This document shows, in pieces, positions 1 to 11,900 of a stretch of DNA of 64,000 nt. Source of the DNA: Centroberyx gerrardi (lineage: Eukaryota; Chordata; Actinopteri; Beryciformes; Berycidae); the NCBI RefSeq assembly GCF_048128805.1, contig NC_136008.1, positions 15,582,572 to 15,646,571 of the forward strand, written 5' to 3'. The position numbers and the translations under genes were made by a program. The notes beneath the pieces are model-generated. The model was not told where the DNA came from. It made no database searches and worked only from the letters and a program-made list of their open reading frames with translations. Position 1 is the first letter of the stretch. The number at the start of each line of letters is the position of its first letter.

Positions 1-390
1 TCAGTGCGTAATGTAGCTTATTTATTGATTTAGTGTAAAGATCTAACCCAACCACAGTATTCTAAGCCATATGAAATGTAATGGGAAATTCACTATTATC
101 AGATTTGTTCACTCTGTGGTCCCGTTTTCCCGTTGTTTTTAAAATTGATTTCTTTCACCCTCATTTTTCCACTTGAACACATTCACACCTGATGTGGTGT
201 GACTTCAAGAAGACAGTTAGGAAAATACCAGATTCAGACTGTAGTGATTTAGAATGGAGAGTCAAGTAGATATTAAATGCATTAGATGAAAAGTTTCAAC
301 ATAACTTGTCCCATATCAGGTCTCTCAGAAAGTCGTTTCCAAAATGACAGTTAACATTCCACCTAAATGACTCAGCAGAAAGTCACAAGC

Positions 391-431
391 CTCTCCCCCT
401 CTTCCTCTTCCTCTTCCTCTTCCTCTCACAC
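391..431 (+). repeat. CTCTTC short tandem repeat serving as polypyrimidine tract
   Basis: A run of CTCTTC/CCTCTT units lies immediately before the acceptor of the spatc1-like terminal exon. It is both a microsatellite and a plausible U2AF binding tract. Confidence 0.7.
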
Positions 432-433
432 AG

Positions 434-766
434 GTAAGCACACACCCCTTGACTGGGAAGGTGGATGAAGGGTATCGGCTTCAGCTCTCTCAGAGGTTTG
501 CTGGCCTTATGGAGGGGTTGAACCAGTTTGGGTACAGCGCAACACTTCACCCTCCCTTCACTGAATTTGTCATCAACACCTACGGGATCATGAAGCAGAG
601 GCCTGATTCACACACAGTTCAGGAAATGGACTACAATAATCCAGACTTTTTGAGGCAGGTGACAATCAGCTCTGCACCGGGAAAACTTGTGAAGGACCTG
701 CTGCTTCTACTCAGCTGCCTGTCCTACATGGCCGAGAAGGATGGAAAGCCTCTCTTCCTCTGGTAG
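434..766 (+). CDS. spatc1: Speriolin family protein, last coding exon (partial; gene continues off the left edge)
   Basis: Terminal exon of a speriolin/SPATC1-type gene. The acceptor AG at 432-433 follows a long CTCTTC pyrimidine tract. The open frame from 434 begins VSTHPLTGKVDEGYRL and ends KDGKPLFLW before TAG at 764-766. This is the conserved C-terminal speriolin domain, including HPPFTEFVINTYGI and YNNPDFLRQ. No start codon belongs here; the rest of the protein lies upstream of the window. Speriolin is a sperm-centrosome/spermatogenesis protein in mammals. The smpd5-like gene next door matches the SPATC1-SMPD5 neighbourhood of human 8q24.3, which favours spatc1 over its paralogue spatc1l, but the sequence alone does not separate them. 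Family call fairly sure, orthologue less so. Confidence 0.75.
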   Translation, partial: VSTHPLTGKVDEGYRLQLSQRFAGLMEGLNQFGYSATLHPPFTEFVINTYGIMKQRPDSHTVQEMDYNNPDFLRQVTISSAPGKLVKDLLLLLSCLSYMAEKDGKPLFLW

Positions 767-1640
767 ACGAGACTATTTCCACCGAAATCGGATCTGGCAT
801 GTTTACTCTACTAAAAAAATGGAAGTAAACTCTGAAATGTTCAATGTTGTTTGGCTATGATTTTGTGCACACAGAGAAACCTGCCATCTTACAGTCTTAC
901 AGAAGCTCATAAGCTCATAAACTCATACTATTCCTTCATGACACGTACGACAAGTATGCATGCTGAAAAAGAACAAATATGAGATACATATTCTTTCCTC
1001 TATACAAACATTTGTTTTTCAGAGTCAACATTATTTAACCAATAGGCCCTATTCACATCGTCATGGTAACAGTTAAACCACTGCATACAACTTCCTGTGG
1101 CAAGTTTCTTTTTGCGAGTTATTGACAAAGCAATCCAACAAAAACAACAAAATTGTAATGGTTACTAGCACTAGATACATAATGTAACAAATTAAACATT
1201 TTGGGCAGGTTGTGGAGCGATTTAGTGAAGGTCATAGCTGGCAACAGGAAGTTGTAACGCACCGGTTTCAGAAGCATTGAGAAACAGGACGTGGAAAGCT
1301 TCTATAGAGACTACATTATAATGCAGCATAAGCCAGGGATTCTCAAAGTTTGTGCATAGATTTTCCAAACGATAAACCTTGTCTAATAATATCAATCAAT
1401 CAATGGACAAATCTATATAGGGACATAAAACATGATTTACAACATTCTTCCCATTGCCCCTCCTCTCTAAAGCTGTGACAGGTTCATATTTGTTGAAATT
1501 GTAGCACACTATTTTTTCCCCCGAGAATGTTTAGAAAGTTTTCTAAATGACTACAGTTAGGAAGATTATTTATCAAAACTGTTATTATTTTATTACTAAG
1601 AAGTTGATCTTACTCCATAGTAGTACTACAGTATCACTAC
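767..1640. other. Spatc1 3' flank / intergenic, AT-rich, no gene seen
   Basis: No open frame, splice-bounded exon or recognised repeat is visible. The first part should contain the 3' UTR of the spatc1-like gene, but I found no convincing AATAAA close to the stop. Confidence 0.5.
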
Positions 1641-1659
1641 TATCTTGGTCTTGCCTCAG

Positions 1660-1895
1660 GTAAGATCACGTGCCCAGCACCATGGCAACGCCATTGGGGC
1701 GTGGCTTAATGCAAGTATGAGGTAGCTGGAAACAGGGTAGGGTAACTACTTTACCTAGCTGGCTAACAAGCTCTGTAAGTGAAAAACAACCGATACTCTC
1801 GGGAAATTTGCCATTTTAAAGATCAGTGTATTAGTATAGCTAGTTAGATCTATGGAGTTAATGAGATGGAGGACTGTCCCAGTTTTCGCTGTAAG
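1660..1895 (+). promoter_or_regulatory. smpd5: Probable smpd5 promoter and non-coding first exon
   Basis: A canonical donor (AAG|GTAAGAT) at 1895/1896 ends a probable untranslated exon that could join the acceptor at 3056-3057. Upstream lie a TCACGTG E-box (CACGTG at 1667-1672) and GCACCATGGCAAC at 1677-1689, whose right half fits an RFX X-box. Words such as AGCTAG and GCTAGC (1941-1946, 2507-2512) cluster around this region as they do at the pals2 5' end. Transcription start not determined; the assignment is inference. Confidence 0.4.
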
Positions 1896-3161
1896 GTAAG
1901 ATCGTCTGGTTTACCATGTTAGCCGGGTGTTGTAGTTTTAGCTAGCAACGTTAAAGCCAATGGACAGATAATTCCGTGATTGCCTTCTAAATGTATTTTG
2001 TGGTTTTATGGGAGTATATAAAGCGTTTAAAAAGTTGTATAATTCAATAATGCAGGTGCTGTGCCAATGCAGCAATGCTATGCGAATATTTATACCAACA
2101 TTATTTTGGATTTGAAAGTGAAACTCTCGGAAACTCGGAACTGAACAGTCTTACCGTCACATGGGCGAAGAGAGGTACGTTCATGAAGCTCACCTCATGT
2201 TGACCGTAGGCTGAGGTGCATCATCAGACTGATGCAGAGAGCCCGTATCCCTGCTTTTTATGCTGTTTTATACAAAGGCATAGAGCATGAACAAGTATAC
2301 CGAGTATACAGACAATTAGCCAGGGGGGCAACAGACATACATGACTATCAGCATTATCAGAGGACATAATGCTCGATAAGCACAGTTCGAACTCCCTCAC
2401 GAATACTGTACAGAGCTGATTTCCATGACAGTATTTATATTTGTGAATATGATTGTATCCCTACTCTTGCTGAAATTTGTTCCTTGCCGTGGCTATCGGA
2501 AATGTAGCTAGCTAAACAAATTCCGGGTGTTGAACAGCTTGTTTTGAATGGATAGCCATGTCAGAGCCCACTCTCTGTAAGTGGGAGCCCCTGATACAAT
2601 ACAATACACACAGTCAGACTGTAGTGTTACTATAAGTGCACACAAAGGTGTGGTTTTCAGGCAGGCTTTCTCATTGTGTCTCCTATCTGCAGCGATTAGC
2701 AAAACTGTGCAGATGGTGACAGCTGGATTATAGGCGGTTTGGGTGAGACCCCATTGGATCGTCTCCTCTTGGCCTCTTTTCCAACAGTGATCATGATGCA
2801 TTGCATAAGCGAGCAGTAAGCCAATGTAATCTCCCCTCAACATTTGACTGTGTTACACACACGCCATTACAGCTGTCACTTGCTTCATGTTTTCCTCAAG
2901 CTGAGTTTTGGGCTTGAAATCACTGTGAGACTGAGAGCCAATGCAAAACAATCACTAAGGGGATGAATCCAGGGAGAGCCCACCTTGTAATTGTTTATGT
3001 GGATTGAAAAAATACTACTCACACCATAACTTCTTGATTTCTTTCTCTTGTCTTAGATTCCAGTGGCGCCCGAGTGGAAGAGACTTTTCACATGAATGAA
3101 GCTAAAACGGCAAGTCCAGATGCTGGTCGTCCTCATTGGTGCTTAGAGAAGGCGAGGAGGC

Positions 3162-5851
3162 ATGGCCCTGCGGGTGTCCCCATTCCCTAATGGATTTGCT
3201 GCAGGCATCCATGCTGTGGGTTGGGTGTTCATTTTGCCTTGTTTCTGGTTCCTGGACCGCCTCATTGCTGTGTGCATGTCCACCACCCTGGAGAAAACCC
3301 GGCGAGCGGAGCAGGAATGCTACCTCCACCCACTCAAGGTCTTCTTTGGCTCCATCATCTTCTTTGTTCTTTTTCTCGCTACAACCCCCCTGGCCTTCCT
3401 GGGGTTTCTGCTCTGGGCACCGCTTCAGGCCTGCCGCAGACCCTTCTCCTACCACCGAGTGACTCCGTCCGCACCGGAGAGGGAGATGAACCAGGGCTTT
3501 GAGCTGGTAGGAAAGGCCTCGTTTGGCTTTGCAACTGCAAACCTGTGTCTGTTGCCTGACAGCCTGGCTCGCTTCAACAACCTCGGGCACACCCAGCGCC
3601 GGGCGGCTGCCATTGGCCGACACATTGTGCAGGGAGTGAGCCGACCACATATCCGCATCTTTGTTGACTCTCCCAGCAGCTGTGGCACTCTCAGCCCCTC
3701 CAGCAGCCTTCTCCCCGCAGCCAACTACTCTGCATATGGGGCCACTGACAAGCAGGCCCAGCCTCGAGTGATTGAACATTCAGACAGGGACTCGGTTGAA
3801 GTACAGGTTCCAATCCCCAATTCCAGCAGCGGCGTGCTTTGTACGCACTGCGATGATACAGAAGAGCCCGCTGCTGAGTCACCTACTCCCCTCGTCAATA
3901 CCAACCAGAACTCCAACCAGCAGGGCCGACCGGGTCAGCGGAGCGCTCCCCGGGCTTTGCTCTCCCAGGGTGTGGGCCAGGGGCACGACGTACCCTGGGA
4001 AGTGTCGTCGCTGTTTCCAGCCAATGTGGACATACTGTGCCTGGAGGAGGTGTTCGATAAGAGGGCAGCACAGAAGCTCACAGATGCCCTAAGACCCCTC
4101 TTTGGACATATACTTTATGACGTAGGAGTGTATGCCTGCCAGCCACCATGCAGCTGTTCCTCTTTCAAGTTCTTCAACAGTGGCCTGTTCCTAGCCAGCC
4201 GATTCCCAGTGCTGCAGGCCCAGTACCACTGCTTTCCCAACAGCCGCGGGGAAGACGCACTGGCTGCCAAGGGCCTGCTTTCTGCTAAGGTGCCTTGGGT
4301 ATAATGTATTGTATTAGGCCATGTCAATTATTGTTATTATCCTTTTTATATTGCAGAATGCTTATTAATCAATCACTCATTTGTAATACTAACTGATGTA
4401 ATGATTGTTTGTGATGTTCTCAGGTGCTAATTGGGCAGAATCAGAAACGGAAGAAAGTGGTTGGCTATTATAACTGCACACACCTTCATGCACCAGAGGG
4501 CAAGTCACATTTACTGTTTGGTCTGCTCAGATGAAGAGAAGAAATAATGAATAATTTATGAGTTATGCAGTTTATGCCTACATAATAAGTCTCACAGAGT
4601 AAAATTGGTCTCACAATTTTGATATGTTGCCATTTTCCCAGGAGGAACAATTAATAAGCTTATTCTGTGCTCTCATCAGGTGAAGGGGAAATTCGCTGCG
4701 AGCAGTTGAACATGGTAACAAAGTGGATTGACGAGTTTCAAGCTGCCAACAGACAGCCTGATGAAGATGTTGTTTTTGATGTGCTCTGTGGAGATTTCAA
4801 CTTTGACAACTGCTCACCTGGTATGTGTGTGCCTCATACAAGGGCATTTATTTTTAACTATGTGAAACAACACGCATCTCTACCATAAGGTCTGTTATTT
4901 AGTATGTATACATTTTTTCCTGTTTGCCTAGATGACAGTCTGGAGCAGAAGCACAGTCTGTTTGAGGACTACAGAGACCCTTGCAGGGCGGGGCCAGGAA
5001 AAGAGAAGCCCTGGGTCATTGGTGCGTACCATGCCAAACCATTAAACTTCATGCTGCATACTCGCATAACAAACAAAGGTGTCATTAATTCATCATGGAT
5101 TGCCATGGCTTGTGTCTACAGGAACTCTGCTGGAGCAGCCAACATTGTACGAAGATGATATAAAGACCCCAGAAAATCTACAAAGGTACACTCAGTTTAC
5201 CTTTTCTAAGCCATCTAACCGCTACAGCACAGCACCACTAATGTAAATGGAGCTCCTTACTCACCATCTATTCACTAAAAATGAAGATCCATTCCATCTT
5301 CCCTGTTGTTGCGTAGAACTTTGGAGACAGAGGAGCTGAGAAAGCAGTATATCTCCCCTCCCGTGCCTGCAGCTGGCTGTCCCCTGGTTTACCCCGAGGC
5401 TGACCAGCCCTGGGTCGGGCGTCGGATCGACTACATCCTGTACCGCGAGAGCTCCGTTGCAAAACAATGCCGAACAGTATGTGTCCCCATGCGTCTTCCC
5501 TCTCTCCTCTCCCAATCCTCTCCTTCTTCTCAACTGCCACCTGTCTCCTTGAATGAAGTTAAAAGGTACTTTGTGATGCCACAGATAATTTCAAGTAATT
5601 CATGAATAATTTGCTTGATATAGCAGAACTGATTGCAATCAGTACACCTGGAAAAGGTCTGAAAACACAAGTTGTGCCCTGTGAAGAAGGTTCATGCATT
5701 ATTAAAACCACAAACTCTCATTGTCTCCATCTAGGAAATTGAAGAGTTTACTTTCATAACCCAGCTGGCCGGCCTCACGGACCATATTCCTGTGGGTTTG
5801 AGACTGAATGTCATTATGGACTCTGACTGTGCTGAATCTGCTGATGAATGA
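3162..5851 (+). CDS. smpd5: Neutral sphingomyelinase, SMPD3/SMPD5 family (complete, 7 coding exons)
   Basis: Hydrolyses membrane sphingomyelin to ceramide and phosphocholine. Exons 3162-4289, 4424-4499, 4680-4820, 4932-5021, 5122-5185, 5317-5476 and 5735-5851 join without a frame break into 591 aa. A UTR exon (3058-3161) precedes the ATG. Residues about 10-35 and 60-90 are two hydrophobic segments, as in nSMase2, which anchor the N-terminus. Exon 1 ends with the first half of the DNase-I-like catalytic domain (LCLEEVFDKRAAQKL, metal-binding Glu). Exon 3 carries CGDFNFDNCSP and the last exon LTDHIPVGLRL with the Asp-His catalytic pair. The middle of exon 1 is a low-conservation linker. Intron 2 uses a GC donor. 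It resembles SMPD3 strongly; the adjacent spatc1-like gene and the shorter linker favour smpd5 over smpd3. AATAAA at 6185-6190 is a likely poly(A) signal. Confidence 0.85.
4500..4679 (+). other. smpd5: GC-AG intron of smpd5
   Basis: Exon 2 ends ..CACCAGAGG followed by GCAAGT, and exon 3 begins after CATCAG at 4679. Only this junction keeps the frame (His-Ala-Pro-Glu-Gly-Glu-Gly-Glu-Ile-Arg-Cys) and matches the length of the family at this site. The nearest GT (in AAGTCA) would create a stop at the junction. AG|GCAAGT is the strong consensus typical of GC donors. Confidence 0.8.
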
Positions 5852-6184
5852 GGACTCAAGTGAACAAGGCATCGCGTTAAGACAAAGGGAACAAAATGTA
5901 CAAAAATGTACATTGCTCTACTCTATACTTGTACAACAATGTTTTATTGGCATACTTGAATTTTTACTGTAATGTAGTGACCTGTTAAATGGCCTCAGGT
6001 GGGATAAACCAACCTGCTGTGAGTGGCTGGGAACTGAATTGATATTGATCTACTGAGACAGACAAATTCAACCTGAGTGTTTACTACACGAGTTTTATAC
6101 ACAAAGGCCTGTTCAGGCCGGGGGAATGATATTCTGAAACAGTATATTTTTTATCACATTTCACTCTGAAATTTTGCCTCTGAA

Positions 6185-6190
6185 AATAAA
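6185..6190 (+). terminator. Poly(A) signal AATAAA, smpd5
   Basis: Canonical AATAAA about 335 nt after the smpd5 stop and before the malsu1 5' end. Confidence 0.55.
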
Positions 6191-6621
6191 CGGAATGAGT
6201 GAATTTTAGACAATGTGTGCTGCTTTTAATGTCCCAGGAACAATAAGGTGCAAAGTTTCCCCATACATTATTGACACACACAGTACCAATATGATAAGTC
6301 ATGACGATGTACCTGGAATCAGAGTGATGTGAATTCACAACCATGCTCACAAACCAATCAATATTTCATGTGAACTACATTTTCAAACACAGTTATTGCT
6401 CTGACCTGCAAACTCAAGCCATAAAGGAATACAAGTGCCTTTGTTTCAAGGTCATGATCCTCAACTGCTCGATAGGGGGTGTACATTTCATGTCAGGCAA
6501 GGACCTGGCAACCAGCGAAGAAGAAACCTAAACCAATCAAAATTCGAGGATCAGGACCATTTCCTGTTTTTAGCCCTTGGCTAACAGACTCGTGGAAGGC
6601 ATTGACATACAAGCTAAAATC

Positions 6622-8600
6622 ATGTGTATTCTGAATTGTTCTAAACAGCTAGTATCATCGGTATTTAAAAAGAATGTTATACAAGAATATGCGGGTATTT
6701 TTAGAAGCGCCTGTTTGATTCCCAAAGCTCGATATAACAGCGGGTTGTTGCATCGACGTTTTACAGCAAATCCGGCATCGTACCATCACTGGCATCACAT
6801 CTCCGCTTGCCACTTTGACACAAAAAGATATTATTCAGAACTGTATAATGAAAGCAGCAATTCAAAGAGGATCAGTGGTGAGTTTGAAGAGGAAGCAGAC
6901 GAGATGGAGAGTGACATCAGTCAAAGTGAGTCGCTGTTACTTTACTGGAGACCCGAGTTTTACAACCATCATTGTCACATATAATATTTCCATGATTGTC
7001 ACCCAATGAGTCCCTGTACCATTTAAAAAATTCACGTGTGCTATTCCTGTGCCCCAGGACTGTTCAGTCAATACTTAAGAGCTTTGACCACTCTTTCCGA
7101 AAACTACAGACTGGAGAACTGACCCTTAAATGTGTCATGTCACTGGGATGTAAAATCTGACACTGCTCCATAGACAGTGAATGGGGCACTGACTTTGTTG
7201 ACCCATAAGATTGTTGTGCGAGTTCTTGCACCCAAATGAGGTTTGAATTCTGGTTCATACCTGTTAGCAATGCTAGAATATGAATTTCATTTTGGTGTGA
7301 CAACTCAGCTTAGCATCTTATGGCTCCACAAAATCAGAGCCCCATTCATTGTCTATGGAGCAGCTGCTGAGTTTACATCCAGTGACACATTCAGGGGTTT
7401 TCTCTCTGATTTCTAGCTTTAGGAAAGAGTGCTGCAACTGTACTAGGGCTGCAACTAACAATTATTTTCATAATCGATTAATCTAGATTTTTTTCTGATT
7501 AATCGATTATTTAGTCTATAAAATGTCAGAAATTATGACAAATGCACATCACAAGTCACTGGAGCCCAAAATGATCTCTTAAAATTGCTTACTTTGTCTG
7601 ACCAGCTGCTAAAAAAAAACCAAAGTATTAATTTTACAATTATATGAAACAGAGAAAAGCATCAAGTCAGAATTTGTGAAGCTATAAGCAGCAAATGTTT
7701 GGTATTTTTACTTGATAAATGAGTAAAACAATGAAAATCAATGCATTTTCTGTCAATTGACTAATTGCTTCAGCACTAGACTGAACTGTACTGCGGCACA
7801 GGAATAACATGTGGGTTTTATTGCAGCAAAGGCATTTTACACCCTACCACACATACAGTAAAAAGCAGCTGTGTGTCAGATGTAGCATCCACATACTGCA
7901 CAGCTACAACTGTACTTGAATAATGATATACACTTACTTTCTTAGGCAAGATGGCCTATTAAGTATTACTGCCTTTTTCTCTGCAGAATCCCCGGAGGAT
8001 TTCACCATCGATGTACTGGTGTCTCTGCTCCGTCAGGAAAATGCAGTGGACATCTGTGTCATAAAAGTACCAGAGCAGGTCAAATACTCGGACTACTTCA
8101 TTGTTGTCAGCGGCGTTTCACCGAGACACCTCCGAGCAATGGCACTCTATGCCATCAAAGTGGTAACCGATCATGAATTTTGATTTGTTAAATGGTGACA
8201 TGTACAATCTATGCTGATTTTTTTTTTAGGGTTATGTTATATGGTTATGTTTTTTCCCCCAGTACAAATTTATGAAGAAAGATGGGGATCCACATGTCAA
8301 GATTGAAGGGAAGGATACAGAGGACTGGATGTGCATTGACTTCGGTATGTAAGGCCTGATCCTATCTTTAAGTGTCTGATTTAGACATTTGCTAATGCAG
8401 ATTGTCTGATTTACTTTTCTCTCCCTCCTTCCTTGTCAGGGAGCATGGTTGTTCACTTCATGCTGCCAGAGACCAGAGAGGTGTACGAACTGGAGAAACT
8501 GTGGACTCTCCGCTCCTTTGATGAGCAGCTGAAGAGTATCCCTGCTGAAACGCTGCCAGAAGACTTTATATATGGTGTTGAAGTCACAAAGGACACATAA
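6622..8600 (+). CDS. malsu1: MALSU1, mitochondrial ribosome silencing factor (RsfS family), complete
   Basis: MALSU1 binds uL14m of the mitochondrial large ribosomal subunit and acts in its assembly. Exons 6622-6925, 7987-8162, 8263-8344 and 8440-8600 join in frame to 240 aa. The start at 6622 is the first ATG of the open frame. The first exon is poorly conserved, basic and Cys/His rich, consistent with a mitochondrial presequence and linker ending in an acidic stretch. From exon 2 on, the RsfS/Iojap domain is clear: [20 protein letters not shown], then [19 protein letters not shown], then [20 protein letters not shown] and YELEKLW. Stop TAA at 8598-8600; AATAAA at 8969-8974 is a likely poly(A) signal. 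Intron 1 holds a MITE. In human, MALSU1 lies on 7p15 in the same block as NPY. Confidence 0.9.
7440..7790. mobile_element. Degenerate MITE with CTAGGGCTGCAACTAA-type ends in malsu1 intron 1
   Basis: Left end ACTAGGGCTGCAACTAACA leads into ATCGATTAATC blocks. The right end, read in reverse complement, is TCTAGTGCTGAAGCAATTAG, an imperfect inverted copy of the left. The ATCGATTAATCGATTA core and the 'ataaaatgtcagaaa' stretch are typical of a very abundant non-autonomous teleost DNA transposon. No coding capacity; many mutations. Confidence 0.65.
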
Positions 8601-8968
8601 TCTATGCACTGCACAGACTTGAGCACCTCTTTGCAACTGGATGCATCCTTTCCCTTAAGCTGTGATCTCTTTGGCCACAAGGTGGAAGGTGGGAGTGGAA
8701 ACAGAAGATGTGAAAGATTTATTAGATTATTTTTATACTTGTCATGTTTGTTGCCATTGGCAAAAACTGACTGCATGTTCTGTGTTGGGTGGCATTATGA
8801 AAGTGTTTTTACTTCATAATCAATTCTGCAAATTAAATAATTAAATATCTACCTGAGAATTGCATTGGCTACCGGCAACATTCAGTCAATGTGACCAAAT
8901 GTATCCTGAAAAGAGTCATTTCATCCAAGTATCTATGTACATTCTACATTCATCACAGATTGTTGATA

Positions 8969-8974
8969 AATAAA
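8969..8974 (+). terminator. Poly(A) signal AATAAA, malsu1
   Basis: AATAAA inside GATAAATAAATT, 369 nt after the malsu1 stop. Confidence 0.5.
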
Positions 8975-8979
8975 TTCTC

Positions 8980-11900
8980 ATTTAACAGTATTTAATTTCT
9001 TTTAAGTGGAACATGTTATCCACATTGTTGCCCACATTAAGGATGCCATCATATTTTGGGCACGTAATTTCTGTCAGTGTGTAGACCAAACAGCTGAACA
9101 AATAACAACATGGCTTACACCCTAAAACAAAGCCTCAAGTCCCCAGATGGAAGGGAGTTGTCATAAGAACATTTTGATCTAGGCTCCTTCAACAATAATG
9201 TGGACTGACGACGCTGTTGTGCATGTTCAAACATTCTGAACCAATTTTGTTGTACATTTACGGACAGCTATTGTAACCCTGCAAGGTGTTACAGCAGCAG
9301 ACTGCTGATGAGATGAGTCAGAGCCTCAGGATTTGGCCCAATCCGCTGAACAGAGTTTGTTGTCTGCCCAGAGAAAATTTGAGCAAGATTCTCTCCGAAG
9401 GAATGATTATGAGAGCTTATCAAAGCAAATCCTTCCAGTTGATGCTTTTAACCACATCAAACAAGCCGAGTTGCTGCTGCTGTGATGCCAGGAAGCTTAA
9501 GTGGTTGGTCGGTAGTAAGTAAAATATCTGTCTAGTTTACAAGTCACTTTGGCAAATAACCACCGTTTGGAGCTCCTATGCTTTTCTAAAAATCTATTTT
9601 GTTGAAAAAACTGTCTGGTGGCTGGTGAGTTCTAGGATACACCAATCACTGAGGTTGGTACGCAACAATGTTAGTTTTCTGCCATGATATGACAAAAATA
9701 AATCCAAACATTTTTGTGCTACTTTCTCCTCGGTCATGACTACTTCGTTGTATTTTGTTCTCAGGGAAAGGTGCTGTGATGGCACAGTGTTAGTCCAAGC
9801 TTTTCAGAGGAATTTGGACATTGGCGAAGAATTCATAAAGATGAGGTTTGCAAAGGTCAACCTTCTGCAGAATAATTGGGTGAGCTCCATGTCTCTGCAA
9901 GTATTTCTTCTTGGGTCTAGCAGATGAGGATGGAGAGATGTCAGTTCCACTGTTCATGCCTAAATGTCCTGTTTTAACTGACCAGGCCGGTCAATCAAGT
10001 AGCTAAGCTGTCTTAGCGCAGAGAAACTTTGCTCTATTGTTGTGACTGCCTGTAATTCAGATAACCTGATGTTGATGGTTGAGGCTTCTTCATCATATAG
10101 AACCTGTCTGTGCTATGGAGCAGATAAGACTGTCTGCTGCATTCTCAAATTAAGCACACTTCAGCTCATGCAAACACAGCAGCATCACTGTTGATATACA
10201 CTGATATAGTAGACCTATCATTTTTACTTTGGGCGGAGTTGTCTTGAGGTGTTTTTTAATGATTCAAGTACCTGAAAGTTACTTAGATATTAAACGGTTA
10301 CACACACGCTGCACCCGCATAACCTCCACCACCAGCCCCCTGGAAAGTGACCCTCCCAATTTCTCTGACAACTCTCTAAGTTGCGCTGGATAAGAGCGTC
10401 AGCTAAATGGCTAAAATGTAAAAAGTAAGAGCTGAGAGACGCCAACACAGAACTTGAGATTGTACATGCAGAACGTCCATTTGCATGAAGCTCCATAGGA
10501 CCTGGTGCACCAAGTGTCATTGTGTGATGTGGTTGCGTTTGATATTCTTACAGGGAATGAAAGAGAAGAGTCTGATTCACACTAGAAAAGCTGAATGTTC
10601 AAAGACACTGATGGACGAAGTTAAGAAATCTCAAATCTCAACAGCTTACAAAAGTAACACAGAGATTAACCTGCAGGTGAAGGTTCTGAATAAAGGAAGG
10701 ACAGCAGCTGTCATTACACCTACAAATGCTGTTAAACATTCAGGCTATACATAAAGAAAAAATCTGCGGATTAGAACTTCATGTACCTGAAATTGTCAAT
10801 TTTGTACAATACTTGTACCTAAATAGGTGAGGCAGTCTGTGAAATTGCACTATTTTAAATTGCACTATTTGACATGCCATTTACAGACAATGGTAGTAGA
10901 AATATGAGATTGCAAGACAGGATGCCAATTAATACGGGTTGGTTTCACTTGCGCCCTTCTGTGTCCCAAATTGAATAAAAGCAATTTCTTACTAGCAGAG
11001 ATGCAAAATCACTGCAGAGGGAAAACTGGCACAAATGAAAGTCAAATGTTAGTACTGTGTTTGACTCAAAAGTAGCTACTATGACTAATGTTGTCATTAG
11101 CTGCACAGTCATTTTACTCAGTGTTGTGCAGCTATTAAGGGCTGTGGAGGTGTTAATTTACTCACCAATATTAAGGCTAGAGGAGGTTCTGAAGAAAAGG
11201 GAGATGAATAAGCTTTTGGACACAGCAGCAGCAGAGCAATTTTCCTGGCTTGCAAAGAAAGTTGATTAATTGCGGGAAATTAGGTACGCTGGGTGACACA
11301 AAATTGTTTGACTTCACTGCACTCCTTTGCATTTGAATTAATAACAGTAAATTTAGAGCACATAAACCAGTATAGCCATCCTGTAATCATGGTTATCAAT
11401 CCTAATTCTCAGAGGAGGATGCAGGACAGTGTGTCTATGAGGAGTAAACACATCAACAGTATCAGAGGTGACACCTACAAGGCTCTCTGTGCTCTGCCCA
11501 CCTGGTCCTCATTTGTTAGCAAGGCACCGTGCAGGGTGATGTGACAAAGTTATTTACTCAGTGTTTTAATCAAGCATTTATAGTCAAACATTCTCCAAAT
11601 ATGTATGTAAGAAATACTATATCTCTGTCTAGCAAAACACAGGTGAGTCTAATGCACAGTTGATGGAGTGAATGATGACCACTTGTTTCAATCAGTTGTC
11701 TTATGTTTTTCAGTGCTGTCATGTTTGTTTACGTTTCAGGTTTACATACCAGGACAGTCAGGTTGTAACCAGTGCGTTCCATAAGGTTATAAAAAGGTAT
11801 TTTCGAACTCTACAACTGTGACCTAGGTGACTCTAGGTGTAATGATCCAGGATCAGTCGTCACAAGACCATACAAATTGTAAAAATGTGCCTAAATGTCT

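Noticed and set aside
3102-3779. 225-aa antisense open frame over smpd5 exon 1
   Set aside because: Shadow of a GC-rich coding exon; no splice context or recognisable domain, while the plus frame is clearly sphingomyelinase.
6343-6531. 62-aa frame upstream of malsu1 as an alternative N-terminus
   Set aside because: Ends in stop before the malsu1 frame and has no donor; malsu1 has its own ATG at 6622.
10485-10754. 89-aa plus-strand frame
   Set aside because: No similarity recognised, no acceptor or promoter features; follows a SINE-like tail.
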